Position numbers and translations under genes: made by a program. Below the pieces are notes generated by a model, which saw only the letters and a program-made list of their open reading frames with translations, searched no databases and was not told the origin of the DNA. A DNA stretch of 50,087 nucleotides. Source: Cytobacillus horneckiae. Lineage in GTDB: Bacteria; Bacillota; Bacilli; Bacillales; Cytobacillaceae. The DNA is taken from NCBI RefSeq assembly GCF_002835735.1, contig NZ_PISD01000076.1:1-50087 (forward strand), given 5' to 3'. Positions 33,808-42,061 of the stretch are shown here, piece after piece; position 1 is the stretch's first letter; each line of letters starts with the position of its first letter.

Positions 33808-35637
33808 CTATTCAATTGATTCATCTTCAATTTCTCTCTCTACATGCAGTTCATCTTGTAAATCAGTTTCATCTTCTTCGTCACTTTCGTCACTCTCCAA
33901 AGATGTTAGCCGTCTATCAATATTTCTAAAGAAATTACTTGGCAGATCAAAAAAGTCACCTACAAACCTTTTAAATGTTTCTCTTTCCAGTATTGATAAG
34001 TATGAACCAATTTGTTCATACAGTTCATGGATATCATTATGTTCTAATCCTTCATACTGAGGTATAACTGTTCCACAAATTGCTTCAATCCTACCGGAAT
34101 TATTTGCAATATTAATATAATCCATAAGTTCGATTATTATTGCAGGTCCTAAAGGCTTTGGTGTAACTTCAACTAATTTATATACAAAGTCTTTATTCAC
34201 CTGTGAGAGATTCGTTGCATTTATTAACCTAGAGTAGAATGTTAAATTAGGAATTGGAATTTCGATAAATGCAAATCTACGCATAAATGCATAAGAAAAT
34301 GCAAATAGACTGTTCTTATCAAATGTATTCATAGTACCTATAATTCTCCAATTCATCCCTATAAAATAGGTACAGGTTAAAGAATCAAAAAATGAATCAC
34401 TTCTTGCATGGTGTTTAATTTTGATTGTTTGGCCATTAGATTCGAAGGGCAATTCAACATCTTTTCCAGATAAAACAGTGAATAACTGACCAAATGCCTT
34501 ATCTATATCTGCTCTGTTAATTTCATCAATGATGAGCCATTTATTTTCCTTGATACTTTTTAATACGATTCCTTCGTTAAATCTAAGTTTTCCTGATTCA
34601 TTTGGATCAGGCATATAACCGCCAATAGTATCAAATGTGCTCCAATCATCAGTTGCTGTACTTAAAATAAATCCATCAATAAAATTTGTTCTTACTCCTT
34701 CTTCTGCTGCTCTCTCAGCAATAGTTGTTTTCCCAGTACCCGGAGGTCCAGTTAAAATAATGTTCTTGTTAATGTTAATGTAATTTTTGAAATACTCAAT
34801 AGGCTGGGTATCCATTTCTAGAGAACCTTTAATAATATTTATATCTGGATTATAAATATTGCTGTACGTTCTTGGAGCAGGAGGTTGCTCACCATCTTCG
34901 GCGTTCTCGTCTTCGTCACCTTCGAATTGGTGCTGTCTATCCTCAAATGACATTGTTTGCTCAACAAGATAACGTATTTCATCTTTAACATTAAGCATAA
35001 ATCTTTCTCCAAAAATATCTGTAAGGTCTTCCTCCGCATCAGGATAATTATCCAATATTGCTCTAACTAACCCTACTGCCTGTTCTCCATATATAGCACT
35101 TAACGCTTGATTCGGTTCTCCCTTAGTCATTGGAGAAATTCCGGGTAAATTGTATGTAGTTATATAAGGCACTAAATCGTCTTTTTTAATATTCTCTTCT
35201 AAAAGAAGATCTACATTAATTTCGAGTTTAAAGTTCCTTCCTTCATAACCAATATCATATGGTGCTCTATTTATATGACCAATACCAATTAATCCAGTTT
35301 CCCATGTTACTTCTGGTCTCCCTCTATCTCCTCCAAACACGATAAAGATTGTTTGGTTGACTTCTAGTTCTTCTCTAAATCTGTTTAACTGAAGTACTTC
35401 AATTGGATTTTCTAAATTAGAAATATCCTCTACAGTTGTTGGATTGCCGGTTTTAATACTATAAAACACAAGTTCTTCTAGTTCATCATCAGACAAAGGC
35501 AATTGTTCTATATCATCCTCAAATACATCATCTATATCAGGTATAGTATGAGGTGAATCTCTTGGTACGCTAACCTCAATTTCCTCCTCATCCTCAAAAA
35601 GTGATAGCGGGGTATTTTCTTCTCTATAATCCGGCAC
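33808..35637 (-). CDS. McrB-like AAA+ NTPase subunit
   Basis: This is a 609-residue motor subunit of an McrBC-type system. The N-terminal part (about 1-230) contains VTWETGLIGIGHINRAPYD, a possible PUA/EVE-like DNA- or modification-reading domain. The AAA+ domain has Walker A GPPGTGKT (297-304), Walker B WLIIDEINRAD (Asp371, Glu372) and the sensor GTMNTFDKNSLFAFSYAFMR. The C-terminal tail is extremely acidic. The start is GTG after AGGAGGATAATGAA. It is upstream of the McrC-like nuclease and is expected to translocate DNA and activate cleavage. Confidence 0.85.
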   Translation of the reverse strand: MPDYREENTPLSLFEDEEEIEVSVPRDSPHTIPDIDDVFEDDIEQLPLSDDELEELVFYSIKTGNPTTVEDISNLENPIEVLQLNRFREELEVNQTIFIVFGGDRGRPEVTWETGLIGIGHINRAPYDIGYEGRNFKLEINVDLLLEENIKKDDLVPYITTYNLPGISPMTKGEPNQALSAIYGEQAVGLVRAILDNYPDAEEDLTDIFGERFMLNVKDEIRYLVEQTMSFEDRQHQFEGDEDENAEDGEQPPAPRTYSNIYNPDINIIKGSLEMDTQPIEYFKNYININKNIILTGPPGTGKTTIAERAAEEGVRTNFIDGFILSTATDDWSTFDTIGGYMPDPNESGKLRFNEGIVLKSIKENKWLIIDEINRADIDKAFGQLFTVLSGKDVELPFESNGQTIKIKHHARSDSFFDSLTCTYFIGMNWRIIGTMNTFDKNSLFAFSYAFMRRFAFIEIPIPNLTFYSRLINATNLSQVNKDFVYKLVEVTPKPLGPAIIIELMDYINIANNSGRIEAICGTVIPQYEGLEHNDIHELYEQIGSYLSILERETFKRFVGDFFDLPSNFFRNIDRRLTSLESDESDEEDETDLQDELHVEREIEDESIE

Positions 35638-35898
35638 TTCATTATCCTCCTATACATCTCTTGTAGTTTGTTCATTGATTGTCCCTAATTCTACCAATTA
35701 AATTCTATCAAACAATTTAATCAATTTATAGGACCTTTTGCTTAAAAGAAATTAACAACTGGTTTCCTTCATGAATTGTGATTTCGCTTTAATTTAATAA
35801 CTAGATATACTCTTCACATTTACTTTGATTATAGGCGGTAATAAAGCCCAATTTTTGTGTGATATTTTAAGGACTAGGTTAAAATTAAATCAATAATA
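35638..35898. other. Gap upstream of the McrB-like gene
   Basis: AT-rich, no gene seen. A weak promoter candidate, TTGATT, a 17-base spacer and TTAATT, occurs on the minus strand around 35695-35725. Confidence 0.35.
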
Positions 35899-35925
35899 AA
35901 AGGAGTGCTTTTTATGCACCCCTTT
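35899..35925 (-). terminator. Terminator after the 126-aa gene
   Basis: AAAGGAGTGC and GCACCCCTTT pair (one G-T) around TTTTTAT; T-rich sequence follows on the minus strand. Confidence 0.7.
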
Positions 35926-35958
35926 CCTAATATTTCATATTCCCTATAACGAAAAATA

Positions 35959-36339
35959 TTAAGGACAAGTAATCCCATTCTTTAATACGTGAATAAAAGC
36001 ATTACTTCTTATCCTCTTACCATATAAACCTAGTAATTCTGACAATTCCTCCATGAGTACTTGACTCTTCTTTGATTCTGATGGCAACTTAATAAACCAT
36101 TGTTTTAGTATCTTCTCTGTATCTACTCCGGTTTTATTCTCTCCCCTAGCATATTTTGTAGTGTTCATATCCTTATAACCAATGTATTTACTAGGACCAA
36201 AAGAATTATTTGCAGGTATATAATACCAATGCTTAAACTGTGTTAGTTGTGTAAGTATATCTGTTTCTTCCAATAAATCCTTGTTAAATTGCTCAATATT
36301 ATAAATAACCTCTTGTAATGAAGTAACCAATTCCTCCAT
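35959..36339 (-). CDS. Small McrB-associated domain protein (126 aa)
   Basis: The central segment FKHWYYIPANNSFGPSKYIGY followed by TGVDTEKILKQWF resembles a small domain I associate with N-terminal parts of restriction proteins, possibly a modified-base reader. CGAGGGGATAATT precedes the ATG. It stands between a possible nuclease gene and the McrB-like gene, all on the minus strand, which suggests a targeting or accessory subunit. The function is inferred only from context. Confidence 0.5.
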   Translation of the reverse strand: MEELVTSLQEVIYNIEQFNKDLLEETDILTQLTQFKHWYYIPANNSFGPSKYIGYKDMNTTKYARGENKTGVDTEKILKQWFIKLPSESKKSQVLMEELSELLGLYGKRIRSNAFIHVLKNGITCP

Positions 36340-36448
36340 AATTATCCCCTCGTTTTATAAACGGTCATATTTCCAAAACTAAATGTTTAAATACGTTATT
36401 TTGTTGTTCACCAATTTTTGAATATGTCCCCCATCTGCATTCATATTG

Positions 36449-36967
36449 TTATAATAACTCTAACTTATCTTCTCTTTTATATTTAGTACCTACAGAGGCA
36501 AGAGGGGACCATTCTAATTTTCCATACAATATCTTTCCTTCGTAAATTAAGAAGTCTTCATCTACACTATTTGATTTTGCAGGGAGTTCCCAGTACTTAC
36601 TATCATTTGTTAGAAGGATGGAATAACCCTTAACAACCGTATTTCCTTTTTTAATGTTTTCCAATGACTTTATATCCTTTATAAAATCATATCTTGCTTG
36701 ATCTTGTGCGCCGTGATTTTTTAACCTTATTAACCCGCCTTCCATAGATAGTAATGCAGTTTTATGACGAAGTTGTATTGCATATAAAACATTAAACCTT
36801 GAATCTTTTACCAAAATATCAACCTTCTGTCCTAGATAATTACTACTTTTCTCACAAACGAAACCATTTTTCTTAATTTCATCTCCTAGGTAGTTTTGAA
36901 ATTCTTTCTCCGATTTAAAAAATGGTTTCTGCTGTGAAAGATTAAAAAGTATTTGATCTATCTGCAT
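36449..36967 (-). CDS. PD-(D/E)XK-like protein with altered active site
   Basis: This 172-residue protein has a restriction-endonuclease-like fold: EKEFQNYLGDEI helix, KVDILVKD strand (Asp50), then VLYAIQLRHKT, and a later NHGAQDQARYDFIKDI and GYSILLTNDSKYW. In related proteins as I remember them, the third motif is ELKYK; here Glu is Gln65 (codon CAA) and Lys is Arg67, so catalysis may be lost. The ribosome site is weak (GGTG). It is upstream of the McrBC-like genes. A DNA-binding, inactive nuclease role is possible. Confidence 0.55.
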   Translation of the reverse strand: MQIDQILFNLSQQKPFFKSEKEFQNYLGDEIKKNGFVCEKSSNYLGQKVDILVKDSRFNVLYAIQLRHKTALLSMEGGLIRLKNHGAQDQARYDFIKDIKSLENIKKGNTVVKGYSILLTNDSKYWELPAKSNSVDEDFLIYEGKILYGKLEWSPLASVGTKYKREDKLELL

Positions 36968-37055
36968 TTAAATAACACCAGCCTTATATCATTTCTATCC
37001 TTTATTAAAATTCTGGAAATATTTTTAATGTTATAAAATGAATCTACCAATATAG

Positions 37056-37061
37056 TATAAT
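37056..37061 (+). promoter_or_regulatory. -10 element for the plus-strand coiled-coil gene
   Basis: TATAAT lies 35 bases before the start at 37096 in the divergent region 36968-37095. No clear -35 is seen. Confidence 0.4.
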
Positions 37062-37095
37062 ATTTATAAGAAATATTTGGAAAGTGGGTTTCTTA

Positions 37096-38328
37096 ATGAA
37101 TGAATCTTATTTGTTAATTTTTTTATTAGTAATCCCTGTTGCTGCTATTACTTTTTATCTATTAAAAAAGGGAAGAAAGAATATATCCGAATATGATTGT
37201 GAAAAAAATGGCCAAGAACACATCATAAAAAATGAAGTTACTCCACAAAAAGAAGAACTATTGAACATTGATTTTCCATTATTGGTTAATAAAACGGATC
37301 CCTCCGTTTTAAAATCCGGAAAAATAATTGAGCCAAATAATAAATTAAAGGAATACTCTAATGATTTATTAAGAATGGTCAAATCAAATACACCACATTT
37401 ATCAAAAGGTAAAGAAGTCTATGAAGTTGTTTTCTCTGAAACAATACAGGAGGAATTGAAAAAAGGTACAACTAAACTTATGGACTCTGTAAATAAGGAA
37501 GGTTACCAGCGTGCAATGGCTGTTAATGAGCGAGGAAGAATCATTGAACATGGGAACCTAAAAGTCCAAAAATATAATCCTGCACAATTAAAAGCACTTG
37601 CCATGAACACACTAACGGTTGTTGTTTCTCAAGAACATTTACAAGAAATAAGAAAAGAATTAGAAAAAATTCACTTATCCTTAGACCGATTAATCTCAAT
37701 GAGAAAAAATGAATATTACGGACAGGCCAAAGGAACATATGACTACCTCAAAAGAGCATATACCATTTATCAAAATAACGAGATTAGTGAGAGGGTAATG
37801 GCTCAATTAGAAAGTATCTATCGTGAAAACATATCCTCTATCTACTCCATCATGAAGGACTTAGATGATGTTACTAATCAAGTGTCAGTCCTTAAGAAAA
37901 AGGTTTGGATGTGGCAAACTAAGGAGCAATTAACTAATTTAAATAAAATAGTTTCGGAATACATCGATTATGAGAATCTACTAAACTTATATTTTATGAA
38001 TGTAACTGGTTGTATAAAATTAATGGAACTTTACGGTGATTCACAGGCAGTTATTGAGCATTCTATCGGAAATGCAAATCAATTAATCAAATTATTTGAA
38101 GAGAGTAAAAGCCAATTTTTAGTCGAATTAGATTCCTACTCATCAGAATTCAAAACAAGATTTACTACAGACAATTATATGTTAGAGAAACAGAGAAGTA
38201 TAAGAAAGGAGATTAGTAAGGTAAACAGTATATCAAACAATTTTATTAAGAAGAGTTTACCTGAACCACCTGAAAAACTTTATCTATCTGTAGAAGATAA
38301 TGAAGTAGTATCTGTTTATAAGGCATAA
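37096..38328 (+). CDS. Membrane-anchored coiled-coil protein (410 aa)
   Basis: The N-terminus has a signal-anchor helix (LLIFLLVIPVAAITFYLL, residues about 5-22) followed by KKGRK, which places the rest in the cytoplasm. Residues about 170-400 are mostly long helices with coiled-coil character (LQEIRKELEKIHLSLDRL, RSIRKEISKVNSISNNF). The ATG at 37096 is preferred over a GTG four codons earlier; both ribosome sites are weak (GTGGG). It is divergent from the McrBC-like block and has its own terminator. It may be a defence sensor or scaffold, but no family is recognised. Confidence 0.65.
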   Translation: MNESYLLIFLLVIPVAAITFYLLKKGRKNISEYDCEKNGQEHIIKNEVTPQKEELLNIDFPLLVNKTDPSVLKSGKIIEPNNKLKEYSNDLLRMVKSNTPHLSKGKEVYEVVFSETIQEELKKGTTKLMDSVNKEGYQRAMAVNERGRIIEHGNLKVQKYNPAQLKALAMNTLTVVVSQEHLQEIRKELEKIHLSLDRLISMRKNEYYGQAKGTYDYLKRAYTIYQNNEISERVMAQLESIYRENISSIYSIMKDLDDVTNQVSVLKKKVWMWQTKEQLTNLNKIVSEYIDYENLLNLYFMNVTGCIKLMELYGDSQAVIEHSIGNANQLIKLFEESKSQFLVELDSYSSEFKTRFTTDNYMLEKQRSIRKEISKVNSISNNFIKKSLPEPPEKLYLSVEDNEVVSVYKA

Positions 38329-38358
38329 AGAGGAAAATAAACTTCCTCTTTAGCCTTA
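38320..38358 (+). terminator. Terminator after the coiled-coil gene
   Basis: TAAAGAGGAA and TTCCTCTTTA, extended by AAGGC and GCCTT, form a long stem with a 7-base loop, followed by ATTTATTTT on the plus strand. Confidence 0.85.
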
Positions 38359-38395
38359 TTTATTTTGTGGCTCCACTTGTAGTTTCCTAGTTGTA

Positions 38396-39145
38396 CTATT
38401 GTCCTGAATATCTGCTACGAAGATCTTCATACATTAACGGCCCCTCTTCTTGTGTCTTTTTTGGAACACCTTTTAATGAAAAGGGTACTGTTATAAATTT
38501 ATCTGGATTTCGTTCAAGTTCGCTTATAAATACATTTCTTGGCTCCGCACCGACCAGAATAACCAAATTCGGTTTTAATATCTCAATTTCATCTAATAAT
38601 AATGCCCTGCACTTTTTTGTGTCTCTTGTACCTTTATTGTTTGGAATTCTAGCAAAATCTGTTACATAAGATTTTTTTGCAATTTCAGGAGTTATACCCA
38701 GATTTTCTAACAATAAGTTATAATTTTGTGAGGGCCAGTATTTATTAAATATGTTCTGGTATTGTAAATTGTTATTAAATATCCAAAAACACGATAGAAC
38801 AGTCATACTTAGTTTCTCTATACTCTGCAATGAACCTTTAAAGACAAACAAGTAATTTGCAGTCCCACTCTCTAAAACATCACTTCCTATAAACGGCAGA
38901 TCAGTGCTACGTGCGATACTATCTCCTTTAAAGGTATTGTTATTCCAGTTTCCCTCTATTTGTTTCTGATATTCATCAAAATAAGTATCATAGTAATTTG
39001 CTAGATATTTTAGTCTTGGGATTAATCTAATATCCTCAATAATACTTTCTTTTACATTACCCTTTATTTGATTTTCACTATACACATCATATTTCGCATG
39101 AATATGTGATAGTTTCCGTAAAATTTCTATAATGTTCTCCCCCAT
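38396..39145 (-). CDS. Uracil-DNA glycosylase superfamily-like protein
   Basis: The C-terminal half of this 249-residue protein has a UDG-like pattern: YVTDFARIPNN, then CRALLLDEIEILKPNLVILVGAEPR, matching the strand-helix-strand region of family 4-type glycosylases. The N-terminal half is divergent and helical, with DLPFIGSDVLE as a possible first motif. AGGAGGGTATTAGGGA precedes the ATG. Neighbouring 5mC methyltransferase and Vsr genes suggest a role around modified or deaminated cytosine, but catalysis is not demonstrated. Confidence 0.5.
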   Translation of the reverse strand: MGENIIEILRKLSHIHAKYDVYSENQIKGNVKESIIEDIRLIPRLKYLANYYDTYFDEYQKQIEGNWNNNTFKGDSIARSTDLPFIGSDVLESGTANYLFVFKGSLQSIEKLSMTVLSCFWIFNNNLQYQNIFNKYWPSQNYNLLLENLGITPEIAKKSYVTDFARIPNNKGTRDTKKCRALLLDEIEILKPNLVILVGAEPRNVFISELERNPDKFITVPFSLKGVPKKTQEEGPLMYEDLRSRYSGQ

Positions 39146-39284
39146 TCCCTAATACCCTCCTAAATATATATGAATATAGATTTAGTATCTTTCCCTAAAA
39201 ATACCTTTTTATATGGAAATTTTACCATCAACCATCATAAAATAGAGTAGAATCTAAAATTCTATTAAATTGGAGGGGATTTTC

Positions 39285-40079
39285 ATGCGGTTACAAAGAA
39301 CTAGGGAATATGATCCGGAGGATCGCAGGTATAAAGATGTTTATTCCTTTACTAATAGAAGACCATTTGCACCTATAAATACCTTTAGTCATGAGATTAT
39401 TGAAGAAGTTTTTGACTTTGCTTATGGTATGAGTTTTGGCCGTGAAGGACACCACCGAAATCATAGAACAGGAGGAAATAACAGAAGAAGAAATGGAGAA
39501 ATATTCGCAGATACTTTTCAGGGAAAACTAGCCGAGTTTGCTCTCTGGGAAGTATTTAATGATAACGGATTATTAGTACCAATGCCTGATCTTGAAATGT
39601 ATGATGAAGGCGTTTGGGATTCTAGTGATTTTGAGTATATGGGAAGGAAGATTGCCGTAAAATCCACGAAGTCTTTTGGACAGTTATTGTTACTTGAGGC
39701 TGAAGATTGGAACGAAGAAGGATTATACATTCCGAACTTAAATACAGATAATGAACTTTACCATTATTTTGTTTTAGTAAGATTAGAACCCTATGCTGCA
39801 GACATTTTGAGAGGAAATAGATTGTATTTCAACGATACTTGCGATAGAAATACACTTAAAGAATTAATATTGGCACAAGAATTCACCTATGATATTCCCG
39901 GTTATATGACTAGAAATAATTTGGTTCAACTTATTGAAAGAAACTATTTTATACCTCAAGGTGCATATCTCAATAGAATGGGGCGTAATAACAGAATGGA
40001 TGCAGATAACTATTATATGCAGGCTGGAAATCTACATCATATTGATGGTTTAATTGAAAGACTTAGAGCATTGGAATAA
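39285..40079 (+). CDS. Candidate type II restriction endonuclease
   Basis: This 264-residue protein has a PD-(D/E)XK-like layout: Glu84 in FQGKLAEFALWEVF, Asp112/Asp115 in WDSSDFEYMG, and RKIAVKSTKSFGQLLLLE with Lys126 or Lys129. GGAGGGGATTTTC gives the ATG at 39285. It converges with the cytosine methyltransferase gene and shares a bidirectional terminator, so it is the best candidate for the cognate restriction enzyme. No isoschizomer can be named from the sequence. Confidence 0.65.
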   Translation: MRLQRTREYDPEDRRYKDVYSFTNRRPFAPINTFSHEIIEEVFDFAYGMSFGREGHHRNHRTGGNNRRRNGEIFADTFQGKLAEFALWEVFNDNGLLVPMPDLEMYDEGVWDSSDFEYMGRKIAVKSTKSFGQLLLLEAEDWNEEGLYIPNLNTDNELYHYFVLVRLEPYAADILRGNRLYFNDTCDRNTLKELILAQEFTYDIPGYMTRNNLVQLIERNYFIPQGAYLNRMGRNNRMDADNYYMQAGNLHHIDGLIERLRALE

Positions 40080-40082
40080 AAA

Positions 40083-40107
40083 AAGACGGGGCTCGTTTCC
40101 CCGTCTT
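40083..40107. terminator. Bidirectional terminator between endonuclease and methyltransferase
   Basis: AAGACGGGG and CCCCGTCTT form a perfect 9-bp stem with a 7-base loop. On the minus strand TTTTTTT follows; on the plus strand a shorter T-rich tract follows. Confidence 0.85.
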
Positions 40108-40148
40108 ACTTCTTAACAATAAAGAAGCACAAAGCCTATATAAATCAT

Positions 40149-41249
40149 TTATATTGCCACTGCATTTTCATTTTCATCAACTTCAGTTCTATCATATACA
40201 GTATTTAGCGCTGCTATAAAATTTTCTGCGATTCGTCGGATAACCGGTACACTCACAGCATTTCCAGCCTGTTTATATAGGTGACTGTTTGCCATGCCTT
40301 CTGGAATTACATAGTCTTCATCAACTGGAAAACCCTGAAACCGAAGCGCCTCTTTTGGAGTTAGTTTGCGATAGCCCCAATCGTCAATAATTAAAGGTAC
40401 GTTATGCCCTCCAGTACCCATATTCGCAGTAAGAGTCGGACATACATTACTTTGATTTTCTCTTATATACACTCTTCGAAGTTGATATACAGTATCCCTG
40501 CTAGTCATTGCCTCCTGAATCATAGTGTAATACTGGCTAGTCCCTGTATAATAATAAGCAGGATCTTGCTGTTCATTACGATCAAGAATATCATCAATTG
40601 TTCTAGTTAACGGAATTCTGTCAGGCCAAACAAAATTATTTAAAGCCTCTTCACTTCTAAAGCCTACTATAAATATTCTTTCACGGTTTTGCGGAATATT
40701 TCCATATTCCATAGTATTCATTACTCTACTGTCAATGTGATATCCACTTTCCCGCAACATTTGCTCGATAACTCTAAATGTATTTCCTTTATCATGTCCT
40801 TTTAAGTTCTTCACATTTTCCAAGAAGATTGCTCTAGGCTCTTTAGTACGAATAAAACGAATTACATCGAAGAACAGTGTACCGCGCGGATCTTTTGCTT
40901 CAGTATGCCCTCCACACTCCGGGCAGACTGCATCGTTAATATACTCTTCATAAGTAACACTATGTTCATGTTCGCAATCATGACATTGGTACTTCATACC
41001 GTGCCTATTACCTGCAACAGAGAACGCAACACATGGCCAACCAGCAGTAATAATATCTGTATCCGGCATTTCATCTGCATGAACATTACGAATATCTTCT
41101 TCTTTTAATTCATGTTCAAAATTTGCTCTATATGTGATGCAAGCATTCTTATCCATTTCATTTGCCCAAATAATGTTTGCGCCTGCTTGTTCAAAACCTT
41201 TGTCAATTCCACCTATACCTGCAAAAAGTGATGAAACTGTATATGGCAT
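40149..41249 (-). CDS. DNA (cytosine-5) methyltransferase with zinc insertion
   Basis: This is a 366-residue C5-cytosine methylase. Motif I is SLFAGIGGIDKGF, motif IV GWPCVAFSVAG contains catalytic Cys73, motif VI is FLENVKNL, motif VIII IPQNRERIFIVGF, and motif X QAGNAVSVPV. Between motifs IV and V an extra zinc-ribbon-like insert holds CHDC and CPECGG (Cys89, 92, 109, 112). It converges with a candidate endonuclease gene and diverges from vsr. It could protect the host from the type II enzyme and also serve as the DrmMII-type methylase of the DISARM-like operon 12 kb away, which lacks one. Confidence 0.93.
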   Translation of the reverse strand: MPYTVSSLFAGIGGIDKGFEQAGANIIWANEMDKNACITYRANFEHELKEEDIRNVHADEMPDTDIITAGWPCVAFSVAGNRHGMKYQCHDCEHEHSVTYEEYINDAVCPECGGHTEAKDPRGTLFFDVIRFIRTKEPRAIFLENVKNLKGHDKGNTFRVIEQMLRESGYHIDSRVMNTMEYGNIPQNRERIFIVGFRSEEALNNFVWPDRIPLTRTIDDILDRNEQQDPAYYYTGTSQYYTMIQEAMTSRDTVYQLRRVYIRENQSNVCPTLTANMGTGGHNVPLIIDDWGYRKLTPKEALRFQGFPVDEDYVIPEGMANSHLYKQAGNAVSVPVIRRIAENFIAALNTVYDRTEVDENENAVAI

Positions 41250-41276
41250 TTTTTAGCCTCCTATTATTTCATTATG

Positions 41277-41290
41277 CGAATGTACGTTCT
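41277..41290. promoter_or_regulatory. LexA-like box in the methylase-vsr divergent region
   Basis: On the minus strand AGAACGTACATTCG contains GAAC-GTAC-ATTC, one mismatch from the Bacillus SOS box core GAAC-N4-GTTC. It lies 28 bases before the methylase start and 159 before vsr. Confidence 0.35.
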
Positions 41291-41448
41291 CGATAATGAG
41301 TTATAATAACTTATTTTATCATAAGTTGTCGAATCTGGCTGCCCCCAAGTTTATTTTTGTAGAAATATTTATTGGAAACTATAAATGGTTTAATATACTT
41401 CGGTCTTGGAAATTTATATAATACAGAACAATGAAAGTGTGATTATTA

Positions 41449-41865
41449 GTGGATAATTTGACTAAAGAGCAAAGAAGAAAAAATATGCAGGCAATTAAGT
41501 CAAAATCTAAACTAGAAGATTTGGTTACGAAGGCACTTTGGAAAAGAGGAATAAGGTTCCGAAAAAATGTCAAGGAATTGTTCGGAAAACCCGACATTGC
41601 AATTAAGAAGTATAAAGTGGTGGTTTTTATAGATTCATGTTTTTGGCATGTATGCCCCATACACGGTAACCTCCCGAAAAGCAATGAAACATATTGGGGA
41701 AAGAAACTTGAAGGAAATCAGAAGAGAGATATGGAGGTAACAAAGTATTACATTGAGAATGGGTGGCGAATATTGAGAATATGGGAACATGAGATAAAAG
41801 AAGATATAAATTCTGTATTGGACAAAATAGTTGGTACAATACAAGCGGCAAGAAAACTTTCTTAA
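41449..41865 (+). CDS. vsr: Vsr very-short-patch mismatch endonuclease
   Basis: This 138-residue endonuclease nicks at T:G mismatches that arise when 5-methylcytosine deaminates. Typical motifs are RRKNMQAIKSKSKLEDLVTK at the N-terminus, FGKPDIA (Asp49), VVVFIDSCFWHVCPIHG with zinc and active-site residues, the KLEGNQKRD region and GWRILRIWEHEI. The start is GTG with a weak ribosome site. It is divergent from the cytosine methylase, the usual pairing, and repairs the mutations that methylation causes. Confidence 0.93.
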   Translation: MDNLTKEQRRKNMQAIKSKSKLEDLVTKALWKRGIRFRKNVKELFGKPDIAIKKYKVVVFIDSCFWHVCPIHGNLPKSNETYWGKKLEGNQKRDMEVTKYYIENGWRILRIWEHEIKEDINSVLDKIVGTIQAARKLS

Positions 41866-41939
41866 ATTCCCGCCGCTAGATAACATATTTTTTAAATTTG
41901 TCTCCTAAAATCTGCATAGGCCTTTGCAAAATTAATTTT

Positions 41940-41985
41940 GAACTTGAGTTTAGTTTAGTTACTTTTACAGAGTCTACTCAAGTTC
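41940..41985. terminator. Inverted repeat between vsr and the 382-aa gene
   Basis: GAACTTGAGT and ACTCAAGTTC form a 10-bp stem with a loop of about 26 bases between two convergent genes. It is possibly a bidirectional terminator, though the loop is long and there is no strong T run. Confidence 0.35.
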
Positions 41986-42061
41986 TTAATAAGACATAAG
42001 TTAATTTAGCAAGTCGTAATGCTTTTGGTTGCGCCCTAAAGTGCCTATTCATTAACAAATG

